Part shown: positions 35,976 to 44,927 of the stretch, in pieces
How positions within the stretch are numbered: the stretch's first letter is position 1
Layout: every line of letters starts with the position of its first letter
Source of the DNA: an uncultured Muribaculaceae bacterium
GTDB taxonomy: Bacteria > Bacteroidota > Bacteroidia > Bacteroidales > Muribaculaceae
Length of the DNA stretch: 64,000 nt
Reading direction: 5' to 3'
Assembly: GCA_910578395.1 (NCBI GenBank)
Contig: CAJTPZ010000007.1
Location: 52,425 to 116,424, forward strand
Made by a program: the position numbers and the translations under genes
Notes under the pieces: generated by a model
The model's input: the letters and a program-made list of their open reading frames with translations, nothing else
Told to the model about the DNA's origin: nothing
Databases searched by the model: none

Positions 35976-37445
35976 TCAGTCGATCTTGACGGGCCAGTTG
36001 TCGGTACGGAATGGTACGAGCGGTTGTCCGAGACAGGTCTTTACATTTGCGTCGGGCACATAGTTGTGGAAATAGTAACGGACAGCAACGGGATTTGGGA
36101 CGCTGTCGCTATATACCTCGATCGTGTTTCTGCCGTGACCGAATGATCCGGTCGCCGGATAGAATATCCGGTCATCTCCTGCGACTTCGAATCCTACCGG
36201 CCGGATATAATTGGTATCGTGATAGCTGTGGAAGCTGTTGCCATCCCACCAGTCGTTGTGGAAACGGAGGTTGTCGAATTCCAGTGTCACTTTGTTTCCG
36301 TCGACACTCATTGACTTGTAAGTCGGAGCGGGCAGGGGAAGGCCTTTAACGCCGTAGTCGTTTTGCAGGGCAAGAAAAGCCAGCCTTTCGCCAACCTCTT
36401 TTTTGTGCGACGGGTGAATACATATAGGGTTGCCTATGTCGGTTGTCGCAGCTACTGCTACTTTGTGCATGGACGCGGCCACTTTGTGCTGGGCCTCGAT
36501 TATGAGGGGCAGCGACATTTTCTCATCCCCATCGTAGCGGTAGGGGGCAAGCTGTGCCATGTAAAACGGCATTTCCCGATCGCCCCATTTGTCGCGCCAG
36601 CTGTTGATAAGAGCCGACTGTAGTTTCACATAGTCATCGTGGCGACCGCGGTTTGATTCGCCCTGATACCATATAAACCCTTTGGCTGTGTGGTTGACAA
36701 TTGGATTTATCATGCCGTTGTAGAGGCGTGCGACGGCCGAATTAGGATCGGCAAGTGCACGTGCTGTGGCAATGTCGATATCCTTTATTGCAGCGAACGT
36801 GGGTTCGTCTATCCAGGTTTCAATCGTGGAGCCACCCCAGTTGGAAGATATCAATCCTACCGGCACGCCGAGGATCTGATTCAGCAGATGGCCGAAGAAG
36901 AACGCACAAGCCGAGAAATCGGCCACGGCTTCGGGGGTCGATTCGCTCCAACGGCCGGTGCAGTTCGTTGCCGGTGTGTCGAGCGACGCCCGTCCGACAG
37001 TGAAGTAGCGCATCTGGGGATGATTGGGTGCATCAAGAATTGCCTCAAGCCCTCCTGCAACCGGCTGGTGCATGAATCCGTGGACCTGCATCTCCATGTT
37101 GGACTGTCCGCTGCATATCCATACCTCTCCGAGCAGGATGTTGTTGAGAACCACCGGTTCTCCATCGCTGACAGAAATGGAGTAGGGACCTCCCGCGCCG
37201 CCGGTTGTGATTTTGGTGATCCAGTCGCCGTTTTTATCGGCTATGGCGGTATAGGTCCGGCTGTCCCATGATGGCACAACGGTGATTTCGGCACCAGGAG
37301 CGGCTTTCCCCCAGATGTTGACGCGAGTGTTGCGCTGGAGCACCATATTATCACTCATAATAGAGGGCAAGGTCACTTTTGCCTCGCCGACAGCTGAAGC
37401 AAGAATGGCTGTCAGTATCGTTAACGTAATGCGAAGATGCTTCAT
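35976..37445 (-). CDS. Sialate O-acetylesterase-like SGNH esterase
   Basis: A 489-residue exported esterase (signal peptide to about residue 22, AILASAVGEAKV) of the family that removes O-acetyl groups from sialic acids or other glycans. It begins with LPSIMSDNMVLQR, common to the family. The catalytic Ser is in VWICSGQSNMEMQ, the substrate loop in ISSNWGGSTIETW, and the His in IHPSHKKEVGERL; FIWYQGESNRG is the third conserved block. It ends an operon with GH97 and GH110 genes (one-base gap), so it likely deacetylates glycans to expose alpha-galactose. Substrate is inferred. Confidence 0.88.
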   Translation of the reverse strand: MKHLRITLTILTAILASAVGEAKVTLPSIMSDNMVLQRNTRVNIWGKAAPGAEITVVPSWDSRTYTAIADKNGDWITKITTGGAGGPYSISVSDGEPVVLNNILLGEVWICSGQSNMEMQVHGFMHQPVAGGLEAILDAPNHPQMRYFTVGRASLDTPATNCTGRWSESTPEAVADFSACAFFFGHLLNQILGVPVGLISSNWGGSTIETWIDEPTFAAIKDIDIATARALADPNSAVARLYNGMINPIVNHTAKGFIWYQGESNRGRHDDYVKLQSALINSWRDKWGDREMPFYMAQLAPYRYDGDEKMSLPLIIEAQHKVAASMHKVAVAATTDIGNPICIHPSHKKEVGERLAFLALQNDYGVKGLPLPAPTYKSMSVDGNKVTLEFDNLRFHNDWWDGNSFHSYHDTNYIRPVGFEVAGDDRIFYPATGSFGHGRNTIEVYSDSVPNPVAVRYYFHNYVPDANVKTCLGQPLVPFRTDNWPVKID

Positions 37446-37446
37446 A

Positions 37447-39165
37447 TTAATCAGGGAATTTCACGTTGTCACAACAGGTTGCGACGAAGTTGCGGTTTTC
37501 CTCGAGTCCATAGGTATAGTCGTCGGTCATCTCTATTTTGTTGTCGGGGGTGAATTCAAACCCATCGACACAATATAGATATACGATGCGCGGATCAAAA
37601 ACCCGGAATGTGTTGTTCTCGACGCGTATGTTGCGGTGATATCTGCAGTTTTCCTTTTGAGGTATGCCGCTTCCGACAGAGATACAAGCCTTACCCCAGT
37701 TTGAGTAACCGTAGTTGCCGTTTTCAAAGACATTGTTGCGGATTGTGACGTCCCGTACACCCGACTGTTCCCACCAGTAGTTGCCATCTCCTTCAAAAAG
37801 AATGGCAGCGCCCGGAATGTGGAAGTAGTTGTCTTCGATTACGATCGGTCCGCGTGAACCGAGAAGAAGTCCCCGTGCACGGTTTCCGCTCATATGGCAT
37901 CCTTTTACAAGTACTTCAGGGTACTCGTCGTCGGCAGCCACAACGTGACGTTTTTTGACCCCGGCTGGCAATGGCTCGGTGAATGTGACTTCGGTAAAGA
38001 TTTTGTTAAGTCTGTTCACGTTCTTTACGGTGCGCCTGGCATAGGTGTCGAGGTTTTCGTTGTCGACCAGCTCAAGAGTCATGCCTGGTCTGATGAAGTC
38101 GACTCCAAACTGGCCGGAGTTGTGCCATCGCACCATCATGCGGTCAGGAGCGAGCACTGAGTCGACAGCCATGTAGAGCCCGTGGATGTTGGTGGCGTCG
38201 TCTTTCTGGTTTTTGAAAGTACAGTCGATCATGCGTATGTAGCCGGCGCAGTTGACGAAGTGTGTGGCATCGGCGGTGATTGAGATCATGCGTCCGCCGG
38301 AGGGCTCGACATTGAATCTGTTTAGTTCGATATCGCGGCTTCTCTGGGCTATTACCCCCATGCCTCCACAATGATATAGATGTACGTCCTTTATGGTCAC
38401 TCCGTCGCAGTCGGCCAACGTGAATGCCGGATTATAACGTGCAAGTGCGCCGAATACCATTATGTTGCCTACGGTGCCGGTCTTGTCGCTGCCGAGTAAC
38501 CTATAGGAGCCATCGTCGTTTTTAGAGGCCTGCACGCCGCTGCCCCATAGCCATATATCGTGAGCATAGTGTGCCGGTTCACGCTTTGCTACATCAAACT
38601 CCAGCATATTTCCATAGGGGTATACAGTGCCCTCGCTGTCGCGGAATCTAAGAAGTCCGTTTTGTATATCCACCCTATAGTCTTCGGGAAACATTATGTC
38701 GATTCCTCCATCGAAGACATTGCTTATTGTGCCTTCGGAGTGGAATGTGCGAGTGAAGTCGATGCTCAGGTTCTCGATAGTGATATTTGTGCAGTTCTCG
38801 AGATTGAAAGGAGAGATAAAACCGGTGAAGAGCAAGTGGGTCCCGTTGCCGTCGATAGTGAGATCATCGATACTGTCGAGTTGGAATGCTATGCGTTTCA
38901 GGCTCTCGTCGTTGTTGGAGATGAATTGGTATTTCTCTATCGCTTTGTCGGGGCGCAGCCGCAGTTCTCCTCCAGGAAGCACCAGTTTTGAAGCTTTGGA
39001 GGTTTTTACTTCGGCCAAAGCGGCACGAAGAGCCGGCATGGCATCGGTCAGAGCATCACCTTCGGCAAGGTAATCGCCGAGATAAACGGTCTTCCCCTCA
39101 TTTGCACCGCAAGCGGCGCAAATGAGGGGAAGACATATTGCAAATGATTTAAAGATTTTCATCAC
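37447..39165 (-). CDS. GH110 alpha-1,3-galactosidase (parallel beta-helix)
   Basis: A 572-residue lipoprotein (lipobox ending ICAAC). The fold is a right-handed beta-helix with repeated strand-turn units (DDLTIDGNGTHLLFTG, NITIENLSIDFTR, VTIRNNVFEN). The central NQKDDATNIHG block and SGGRMISITADATHFVNC agree with what I recall of Bacteroides GlaA/GlaB enzymes, which cut alpha-1,3-galactose from blood-group B and related chains; the Asp pair is a candidate for catalysis. Its start overlaps the GH97 stop by 4 bases, and it is 1 base from the esterase gene, so the three are co-translated. An unrelated beta-helix lyase is a less likely alternative. Confidence 0.8.
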   Translation of the reverse strand: MMKIFKSFAICLPLICAACGANEGKTVYLGDYLAEGDALTDAMPALRAALAEVKTSKASKLVLPGGELRLRPDKAIEKYQFISNNDESLKRIAFQLDSIDDLTIDGNGTHLLFTGFISPFNLENCTNITIENLSIDFTRTFHSEGTISNVFDGGIDIMFPEDYRVDIQNGLLRFRDSEGTVYPYGNMLEFDVAKREPAHYAHDIWLWGSGVQASKNDDGSYRLLGSDKTGTVGNIMVFGALARYNPAFTLADCDGVTIKDVHLYHCGGMGVIAQRSRDIELNRFNVEPSGGRMISITADATHFVNCAGYIRMIDCTFKNQKDDATNIHGLYMAVDSVLAPDRMMVRWHNSGQFGVDFIRPGMTLELVDNENLDTYARRTVKNVNRLNKIFTEVTFTEPLPAGVKKRHVVAADDEYPEVLVKGCHMSGNRARGLLLGSRGPIVIEDNYFHIPGAAILFEGDGNYWWEQSGVRDVTIRNNVFENGNYGYSNWGKACISVGSGIPQKENCRYHRNIRVENNTFRVFDPRIVYLYCVDGFEFTPDNKIEMTDDYTYGLEENRNFVATCCDNVKFPD

Positions 39166-41132
39166 TTCTTGGGTTGAAGTTTTAGCACAAATCCTCCGCC
39201 GGGTGCCAAGGTTACGTTGAGAGGAGTCTTGCTGTCGGCGGTGATTTCTGAGATAGTGTAGCTTGTGGCGTTTGTTCCGGAGTCCTCGCCATCGGCCAGG
39301 AGGCTGCCTGTATAAGTCACGCCTTCGGTCAGGAAAGGCATCTCAAGCATGAGAATGCGGTAATTCCAGTTTGTCATTCCTGCGAGCCACCATGTTTCAC
39401 CATCGCGTCGGGCTGTCACGATATATTCGCCGATTTTGCCGGCCGGAATTATTGTCTCGTCATAATCCGTAGGGATCTCTGCGATGTAGGCTGTGCAGGC
39501 GGGATCGGCCATATACTCCGATGGGTTGTCGCTGAGCATTGCAAACGGGGCGTCGCAGACTACATACATTGCTGCCTGATGGGCGCGTGTGCCCTGTGTC
39601 TCCGGATCATTGTAATTGATCTTATAGGTGTCTTTTGTGCGGTTGCGGAATCCTCCGGGTGTGTAGTCGGCAGGACCCTGCACCATGCGTATGTAGGGGA
39701 ATGTCACGTCGTATGTAACCATGTCAGGATTGCTCCATTTCATCTGCTCAAGGCCGAAGATGCCTTCAAAGTTTACGACATTGGGGAAGGTGCGGTTTAT
39801 TCCGGTTGGTTTGTACATGCCATGTATGTCAAGCATGATGCCATGACGTGCGGCAGCTTCCGACACACGGTATACGCGCTCTACAGCGAGCTGGTCGTCG
39901 CGGTCGATGAAGTCAAGCTTGAATCCTTTTATGCCCATCTTGGCGTATTTTTCGCAGGCTTCTTCAAGAGTGGAGTCGAGTGCGTTGCACACCATCCACA
40001 ACCAGACGCCAACGTTTTTTTCTTTTCCGTAGGCAACAAGTTCCTCAAGATCGATCTCAGGTATCGACACGAGAATATTACCTGTTTTCGGGTCACTCCA
40101 ACCTTCGTCAAGGACGATGTATTCTATTCCATATTGTGACGCGAAGTCGATGTAGGCCTTGTAGGTGCGGTTGTCGATGCCGGGTTTGAATCCGACGTTT
40201 TTAAGCCCCCAGTTGTTCCACCAGTCCCATGCCACTTTGCCCGGTTTCACCCATGAGTAGTCGCCTATGCGATTCTCGGCACCGAGGAGGTAAACCATGT
40301 TGTTTACCGGTAGCTTGGTATCGTCGTCGGCAATGGCAAGTATGCGCCATGGATAGGTGCGTGAACCGTTCACGCAAGCGATATGGTCCTTGGCGGTCAC
40401 AACCATTTCCTGCATACGGGTCGGGTGATGATAGAGGCTGTCGGGTACCGGAGCGTATTTGCCTTTAAGTTTTCCCTCCTGTGCGGTGAGGAACATACCC
40501 GGATAGCTTTCAAGATCTGACTCGCAGATGAGAACCTTACCGCCTTCACCGAAGTCGGCGTAGACGGGGAGGAACATAAGCTCGTTGTCAGTGGTGCTGA
40601 ATGTATCGAGACGGGCGGCCGTATAAGGCATTTCAAATGAAGTCCTGAAGCCTTTTACGATCGGAACGAGCATTTCGGGTGCTCCGGCGAGGTTGAATTC
40701 TGCGGTTTCGTCGACAACTGTGCGCGGAGTAGTGTAGTCTGTCTCTATGCGGTAGGCTACACCGTCATCGTAGGCACGGAATGTCACGGCCGAACTGTCG
40801 TTGAGCGCCAGATGAAGCTCGTTGGCTTTTTCGTTGATGGCCGACTGCCGGTAGAAAGGTGCATCGACTTTGCGGTCGATGGTTGTGAGCGTGCCCTTGG
40901 CGCCTTTGAGCCCGCTTCCGAAGCTGTCGCCATCGGCAAACTCGAGTGCGATGCGTGAAGGCTCCATGATGGGCTGTCCTTTATGTGTCACTGAATAAGT
41001 GATGGAGTCGTCGACATTGACGTTGACAACTATCTCACCGTCGGGCGAAGTGAGATTAAATTCCTTTTGTGTTCCGTTGCATCCTGCCAGAGCGATTGCT
41101 GCAGCACACATCAGACTGTTGCTTAGTTTCAT
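39162..41132 (-). CDS. GH97 glycoside hydrolase, probably retaining alpha-galactosidase type
   Basis: A 656-residue lipoprotein (lipobox ALAGC). The N-terminal beta-sandwich has LTSPDGEIVVNVNV and FRAYDDGVAYRIE. The catalytic barrel carries KVAWDWWNNWG, YIVLDEGWS, GFKLDFIDRDDQ, MLDIHGMYKPTG and VNFEGIFGLEQMKW. GH97 contains inverting alpha-glucosidases (SusB type) and retaining alpha-galactosidases; the Asp-bearing KLDFIDRDDQ segment and the GH110 neighbour favour the alpha-galactosidase branch. It is the first gene of the three-gene operon. Confidence 0.87.
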   Translation of the reverse strand: MKLSNSLMCAAAIALAGCNGTQKEFNLTSPDGEIVVNVNVDDSITYSVTHKGQPIMEPSRIALEFADGDSFGSGLKGAKGTLTTIDRKVDAPFYRQSAINEKANELHLALNDSSAVTFRAYDDGVAYRIETDYTTPRTVVDETAEFNLAGAPEMLVPIVKGFRTSFEMPYTAARLDTFSTTDNELMFLPVYADFGEGGKVLICESDLESYPGMFLTAQEGKLKGKYAPVPDSLYHHPTRMQEMVVTAKDHIACVNGSRTYPWRILAIADDDTKLPVNNMVYLLGAENRIGDYSWVKPGKVAWDWWNNWGLKNVGFKPGIDNRTYKAYIDFASQYGIEYIVLDEGWSDPKTGNILVSIPEIDLEELVAYGKEKNVGVWLWMVCNALDSTLEEACEKYAKMGIKGFKLDFIDRDDQLAVERVYRVSEAAARHGIMLDIHGMYKPTGINRTFPNVVNFEGIFGLEQMKWSNPDMVTYDVTFPYIRMVQGPADYTPGGFRNRTKDTYKINYNDPETQGTRAHQAAMYVVCDAPFAMLSDNPSEYMADPACTAYIAEIPTDYDETIIPAGKIGEYIVTARRDGETWWLAGMTNWNYRILMLEMPFLTEGVTYTGSLLADGEDSGTNATSYTISEITADSKTPLNVTLAPGGGFVLKLQPKK

Positions 41133-41166
41133 AAGAAGTGATAGTTGGTTTATTGTGGTATTGATT

Positions 41167-41823
41167 TTAGTCCTGAAGATGTTTTAGCCATGGATTGTTG
41201 TGTCGTTCGTCGCCGATTGTTGTGGCAGGGCCATGCCCGGGATAGACTATTGTGCTGTCGGGCAGTGTCAGGAGTCTGGAGCGCAGACTGTCGAGAAACA
41301 CAGTCATGTCGCCTCCGGGAAGGTCGGTGCGTCCGATGCTACCCTTGAACAGTGTATCTCCTCCGATTACAAATCCTGATTCCGGTGCATAGAGCACTAT
41401 GCCGCCGGGGGAGTGTCCCGGCACGTGCTTGATTTCGAGGCTATTGTCTCCGAGCTTTAGTCGGTCATTGTCGTTCGCTTCTGTCTCAGCCTTTATGTTG
41501 CCGGGCGATCGGCGCTGACCAAACATCCTGGCTTGCTGGTCGATCATTGCACCGAGACTGTTGTCGAGCGGATGGGCGGTGAGGCTCATGCCGTAGTGCT
41601 CTTTGATGTGCGGGACACCCCACACATGATCAATGTGGAGGTGTGTTGCTATCAGGTATTTTACAGAGAGTTTGTTTTCGGTTATCCAGCGGTCGAGAAC
41701 GGCAGTCTCGCTGTCGTTCTCCATTCCGGGATCTACGATTGCGCATTGCCGGCTGTCGGGGTCATAGACCACATAGGTCTTTTCGCCGAACGGGTTGAAT
41801 TCAAATGCTTTGACTTTCAGCAT
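41167..41823 (-). CDS. Metallo-beta-lactamase-fold hydrolase (glyoxalase II-like)
   Basis: A 218-residue cytoplasmic hydrolase with metal motif THLHIDHVWG (HxHxDH), a third His in HVPGHSPGG, the bridging Asp in VIGGDTLFKGSIGRTD, and the last His in VYPGHGPATTIG. These match the glyoxalase II-like branch, which cleaves thioesters such as S-lactoylglutathione; the true substrate is unknown. It is probably co-transcribed with rsmG (29 bases apart). Confidence 0.88.
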   Translation of the reverse strand: MLKVKAFEFNPFGEKTYVVYDPDSRQCAIVDPGMENDSETAVLDRWITENKLSVKYLIATHLHIDHVWGVPHIKEHYGMSLTAHPLDNSLGAMIDQQARMFGQRRSPGNIKAETEANDNDRLKLGDNSLEIKHVPGHSPGGIVLYAPESGFVIGGDTLFKGSIGRTDLPGGDMTVFLDSLRSRLLTLPDSTIVYPGHGPATTIGDERHNNPWLKHLQD

Positions 41824-41852
41824 TGTTTCGGGGGTAAAAAATGAACGGGATA

Positions 41853-42488
41853 TCAGAATGGAACGTAGATGAGTTTCTTTGTCTCGAAATAGGGTTCATG
41901 AAACCACAAATTCAAATCTTCCATGAGGTAGTCGGTGCGTAGTCCGTCGAGTTCCGGCCGCAAATCACCTCCTTTAAGCACGATAAGCCCGTTGGGATAT
42001 GCGTTGCGTGGTGCGCGCCTGGCAATGTTAGGACGCGATATTTTCAGCAGTTCGGGCAGTTTCATCACAGCTCTTGAGATCGCGAAATCAAACTTCTCAT
42101 GACATTCGCTCAGGTCTCCGTGTTGAAATGTGACGTTATTCAGGCCGATTTCGCCGGCGATAGAGGATGCGACGTTGATTTTCTTGCCGATGCGGTCAAT
42201 GAGATGGAATTTGCATCCGGGATACATCACGGCCATCGGGATTCCGGGAAATCCTCCGCCTGTGCCTATGTCGATAAACGATGTCCCGTCCACAGGATTC
42301 AGGAATTTACCTATCGACAGTGAGTGCAACACGTGGTTGGTCATGAGGTTGTCGATATCCTTTCGGGAAATTACGTTGATCTTGGCGTTCCATTCGGGGT
42401 AGAGTCCGGCAAGCATTTCTAATTGACGTTTCTGCTCGCCGCTCATGTCCGGAAAATATTTTTCGATGATCTGGATCATGGTATTCAT
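41853..42488 (-). CDS. rsmG: 16S rRNA (guanine527-N7)-methyltransferase RsmG
   Basis: Methylates N7 of G527 in 16S rRNA with S-adenosylmethionine. Motifs: NVISRKDIDNLMTNHVLHSL, the SAM loop FIDIGTGGGFPGIPMA, FHLIDRIGKKINV, and FAISRAVMKLPELL. Length 211 residues. ATG at 42488 (or 42479) is chosen because the TTG at 42503 lies inside the -7 element at 42501-42508. If the promoter call is right, the mRNA leader is only a few bases long. Confidence 0.93.
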   Translation of the reverse strand: MNTMIQIIEKYFPDMSGEQKRQLEMLAGLYPEWNAKINVISRKDIDNLMTNHVLHSLSIGKFLNPVDGTSFIDIGTGGGFPGIPMAVMYPGCKFHLIDRIGKKINVASSIAGEIGLNNVTFQHGDLSECHEKFDFAISRAVMKLPELLKISRPNIARRAPRNAYPNGLIVLKGGDLRPELDGLRTDYLMEDLNLWFHEPYFETKKLIYVPF

Positions 42489-42500
42489 TGATAAACTAAG

Positions 42501-42508
42501 CAAAAATA
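42501..42508 (-). promoter_or_regulatory. -7 promoter element of rsmG
   Basis: On the minus strand this reads TATTTTTG, ending 12 bases before the rsmG ATG at 42488. Confidence 0.5.
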
Positions 42509-42638
42509 ACTATAATTTTATAGATTGCGATATATAATGCACATTTAGTTCAGGATTATTAACGGCTCTGTCTCGGGTGTGGCAAATGAGGTGTCTGGAG
42601 CCAGGTGCTACTTGAATCATAAACTTTATGGTGGGTTC

Positions 42639-42666
42639 TTGTTCTCGCAGATATTTTATACCTTTG
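42639..42666 (+). promoter_or_regulatory. Promoter of the kdsD-like gene
   Basis: TTG at 42639-42641 and TACCTTTG at 42659-42666 (17-base gap). The -7 element ends 7 bases before the ATG at 42674, so transcription should start at or next to the start codon. Confidence 0.6.
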
Positions 42667-42673
42667 TGTTATT

Positions 42674-43315
42674 ATGAAGACAACAAATCAAATATCCGTA
42701 TCGCCGGAGGCGGTGACAGATTCCATGCGGCAGATTCTGGCGGCAGAGAGCGCGGCTGTCGCGTCGATCCCTGTGTCAGATGAATATGCCCGTGCGGTCG
42801 AGGCGATTGTGGAGCGTGTGCATCGAGCCGGCGGCAAGCTTGTGACTTCAGGCATGGGCAAGGCGGGCCAGATTGCGATGAATATCGCTACAACATTTTC
42901 GTCGACAGGTACGCCTGCCGTCTTCCTGCATCCTGCCGAAGCCCAGCATGGCGATCTCGGCATACTCCGGCCCGACGATATCATGCTACTTATCTCGAAT
43001 TCGGGTAAGACACGTGAGATTGTCGATCTTATCAGTCTTGCGCGTCCGCTTTGTCCCGACATGAAATTTATTGTCATAACCGGAGATCCTGACAGTCTTC
43101 TTGCCCGCGAAGGTGACATCGTTCTGCTCACGGGGCATCAGCCGGAGGTGTGTCCGCTCGGACTCACGCCCACTACATCGACTACGGTCATGACTGTTAT
43201 CGGAGATGTTCTGGTCGTGAATGTCATGGAGGCTATAGGCTTTGACCGCAAGGCTTATGCGCTGCGTCATCACGGCGGTTATCTCGGTTCTGCCGCACGG
43301 GGAGAGACTGTCTGA
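42674..43315 (+). CDS. kdsD: Arabinose-5-phosphate isomerase, SIS domain only
   Basis: Interconverts ribulose-5-phosphate and arabinose-5-phosphate for Kdo synthesis. The SIS domain shows GGKLVTSGMGKAGQIAMN, FSSTGTPAVFLHPAEAQHGD, LLISNSGKTREIV and PTTSTTVMTVIGD, characteristic of KdsD/KpsF. At 213 residues it lacks the paired CBS domains of the E. coli enzyme, as in several Bacteroidota homologues. It is the first gene of a run with nadK and nadD. The ATG sits directly behind a -7 element, predicting a leaderless message. Confidence 0.87.
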   Translation: MKTTNQISVSPEAVTDSMRQILAAESAAVASIPVSDEYARAVEAIVERVHRAGGKLVTSGMGKAGQIAMNIATTFSSTGTPAVFLHPAEAQHGDLGILRPDDIMLLISNSGKTREIVDLISLARPLCPDMKFIVITGDPDSLLAREGDIVLLTGHQPEVCPLGLTPTTSTTVMTVIGDVLVVNVMEAIGFDRKAYALRHHGGYLGSAARGETV

Positions 43316-43333
43316 TATTCGTTTTTGCAGTTT

Positions 43334-44200
43334 ATGAAAATCGCTGTCTTTGCCATATCTTTTGCTTCGGTCGACAGGGCTCTTTCGGCTCTGGACTTTC
43401 TGATGCAGCCCGGAGTTGTTGCCGCAGAGGCGACAGTGAAGGCGCTTGCCGATGCAGGAGTGAAGGCGGCGAATGATATAAATATCGTCAAGGTTCCGGC
43501 CGGGATGGATTTTATAGTGAGTCTCGGCGGTGACGGAACATTTTTGCGTGCGGCCGCATGGAGCGGGGCAAGCGGAGTGCCTGTGGCAGGTGTCAATATG
43601 GGGCATCTGGGTTATCTGGCCGCTTTCACTCCCGCCGAGTTGCAGTCGCTTCCCAGGCTTCTTGCCGAGGGGCGGTATCAGCTTCAGCGCCGCAGCTTGC
43701 TTGAAGTGCGTTTTCCGGAACGGGTGGCGCTTCCGTCGGGATTTTGGCCTTATGCTGTAAATGAGGTGTCGTTTTTGCGCCTGGACTCGGCTTCGATGAT
43801 CGATGTTGTGGTGGAGATTGACGGTCGCCGTCTCGCAACTTATAGCGGTGACGGTCTTATAGTGAGTACTCCGACCGGTTCGACGGGTTACAATCTGTCG
43901 GTTGGTGGTCCGCTTATTCAGCCCGGAGTCGAAGCGTGGTCTATCTCTCCGATTGCTCCTCATGCGCTCACAATGCGTCCGCTGGTCGTGAGTGACCGTT
44001 CGGTGCTGTCGGTGCGCACCAATTGCCGTACATCATCTTTCCGTCTTTGTCTTGACAGCCGTGCTGTCTCTTTGCCGGCCAAAACGCGTATCGAGATACG
44101 TAAGGCGCCGTTTGCTGTAAATGTGATTTTGCGTAGTGAGCGCACTTTTGCCGACGCACTCCGCGACAAATTGCACTGGGGAGTTGGAAATTACGAGTGA
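43334..44200 (+). CDS. nadK: NAD kinase
   Basis: Phosphorylates NAD+ to NADP+ with ATP. Motifs: FIVSLGGDGTFLRAA (the GGDGT loop), VPVAGVNMGHLGYLAAF, the acceptor NEVSFLR block, and GLIVSTPTGSTGYNLSVGG. 288 residues is full length. ATG at 43334 is chosen over TTG at 43325. It starts 18 bases after the isomerase gene and abuts nadD. Confidence 0.94.
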   Translation: MKIAVFAISFASVDRALSALDFLMQPGVVAAEATVKALADAGVKAANDINIVKVPAGMDFIVSLGGDGTFLRAAAWSGASGVPVAGVNMGHLGYLAAFTPAELQSLPRLLAEGRYQLQRRSLLEVRFPERVALPSGFWPYAVNEVSFLRLDSASMIDVVVEIDGRRLATYSGDGLIVSTPTGSTGYNLSVGGPLIQPGVEAWSISPIAPHALTMRPLVVSDRSVLSVRTNCRTSSFRLCLDSRAVSLPAKTRIEIRKAPFAVNVILRSERTFADALRDKLHWGVGNYE

Positions 44201-44201
44201 T

Positions 44202-44801
44202 TTGCCGGTTTTGAGAGCACATCGTACGGGTGTGCTGGGCGGGTCGTTTAATCCTGTGCACTTCGGCCATGTCGGGCTTGCCCGCTGGATTGCCGCCAAT
44301 GGAGGTGTAGATGACGTGTGGCTTTCGCTTTCTCCGGCGTCTCCGTTCAAGAATCATGACTCGATGCTTCCTGACCAGGTGCGCCTTGAGATGCTCCGGG
44401 CTGCGGTGGCTCATGAGCCGTTGCTGCGGGTGACTGATGTGGAGCTTTCGCTTCCGCATCCGAGCTACACGGTTGATGCGCTTCGTGTCCTTGCGCGCGA
44501 GAACCGGGATGTGGCTTTCAGCCTTATTATAGGATTGGATAATGTCGCCGGTTTTTGTCGTTGGCGTTGCTGGGAAGAGATTGTGAGTGATTTCGGCCTT
44601 ATAGTTTATCCGCGTCCGGGCTATGATTTTTCTTTTCCCGACTTTCTTATCCCTTATATGGATAATGTGAAACTATTGTCGGGAACTCCGTCGTTTGATA
44701 TTTCTTCTACCGAAATCCGTCGCCGCCTTTTGGCAGATGAACCGCTTGACGGCTTTCTTGATCCTGCCGTCGAGACCATACTCCGAAATTATAAGGGTTG
44801 A
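44202..44801 (+). CDS. nadD: Nicotinate-nucleotide adenylyltransferase
   Basis: Joins nicotinate mononucleotide and ATP to make deamido-NAD, the substrate of NadE. Motifs: GVLGGSFNPVHFGHVGLA (the GxFxPxHxGH loop), WLSLSPASPFK, and the C-terminal ISSTEIRRRL. With a TTG start at 44202, one base after the nadK stop, it has 199 residues; a GTG at 44136 in the same frame would overlap nadK by 65 bases. No in-frame ATG precedes the nucleotide loop, so the exact start is uncertain. Confidence 0.92.
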   Translation: MPVLRAHRTGVLGGSFNPVHFGHVGLARWIAANGGVDDVWLSLSPASPFKNHDSMLPDQVRLEMLRAAVAHEPLLRVTDVELSLPHPSYTVDALRVLARENRDVAFSLIIGLDNVAGFCRWRCWEEIVSDFGLIVYPRPGYDFSFPDFLIPYMDNVKLLSGTPSFDISSTEIRRRLLADEPLDGFLDPAVETILRNYKG

Positions 44802-44927
44802 TGTTCTTACGTTTCGGTTTGATAAAATCGGGCGAAATTAGGGAATGTTTGCTTTCGAAATGAAAGCAGGGGGGGGGTAGATATTGCTTAAATGTCAACA
44901 GTGTAGCATATTACTGATTGTTAGGGG

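Noticed and set aside
36690..37271. 193-codon plus-strand frame
   Set aside because: Opposite the N-terminal half of the esterase, where the sense strand has the catalytic GQSNM motif.
39579..40139. 186-codon plus-strand frame
   Set aside because: Antisense to the GH97 catalytic barrel; Val/Cys/His-rich shadow composition.
42986..43963. 325-codon minus-strand frame
   Set aside because: Spans opposite two well-identified genes, kdsD and nadK; no protein-like motifs and very high Arg, His and Ser content.
44136..44201. GTG start for nadD inside nadK
   Set aside because: Would add 22 residues unlike NadD and overlap nadK by 65 bases; the TTG at 44202 directly after nadK is more likely.
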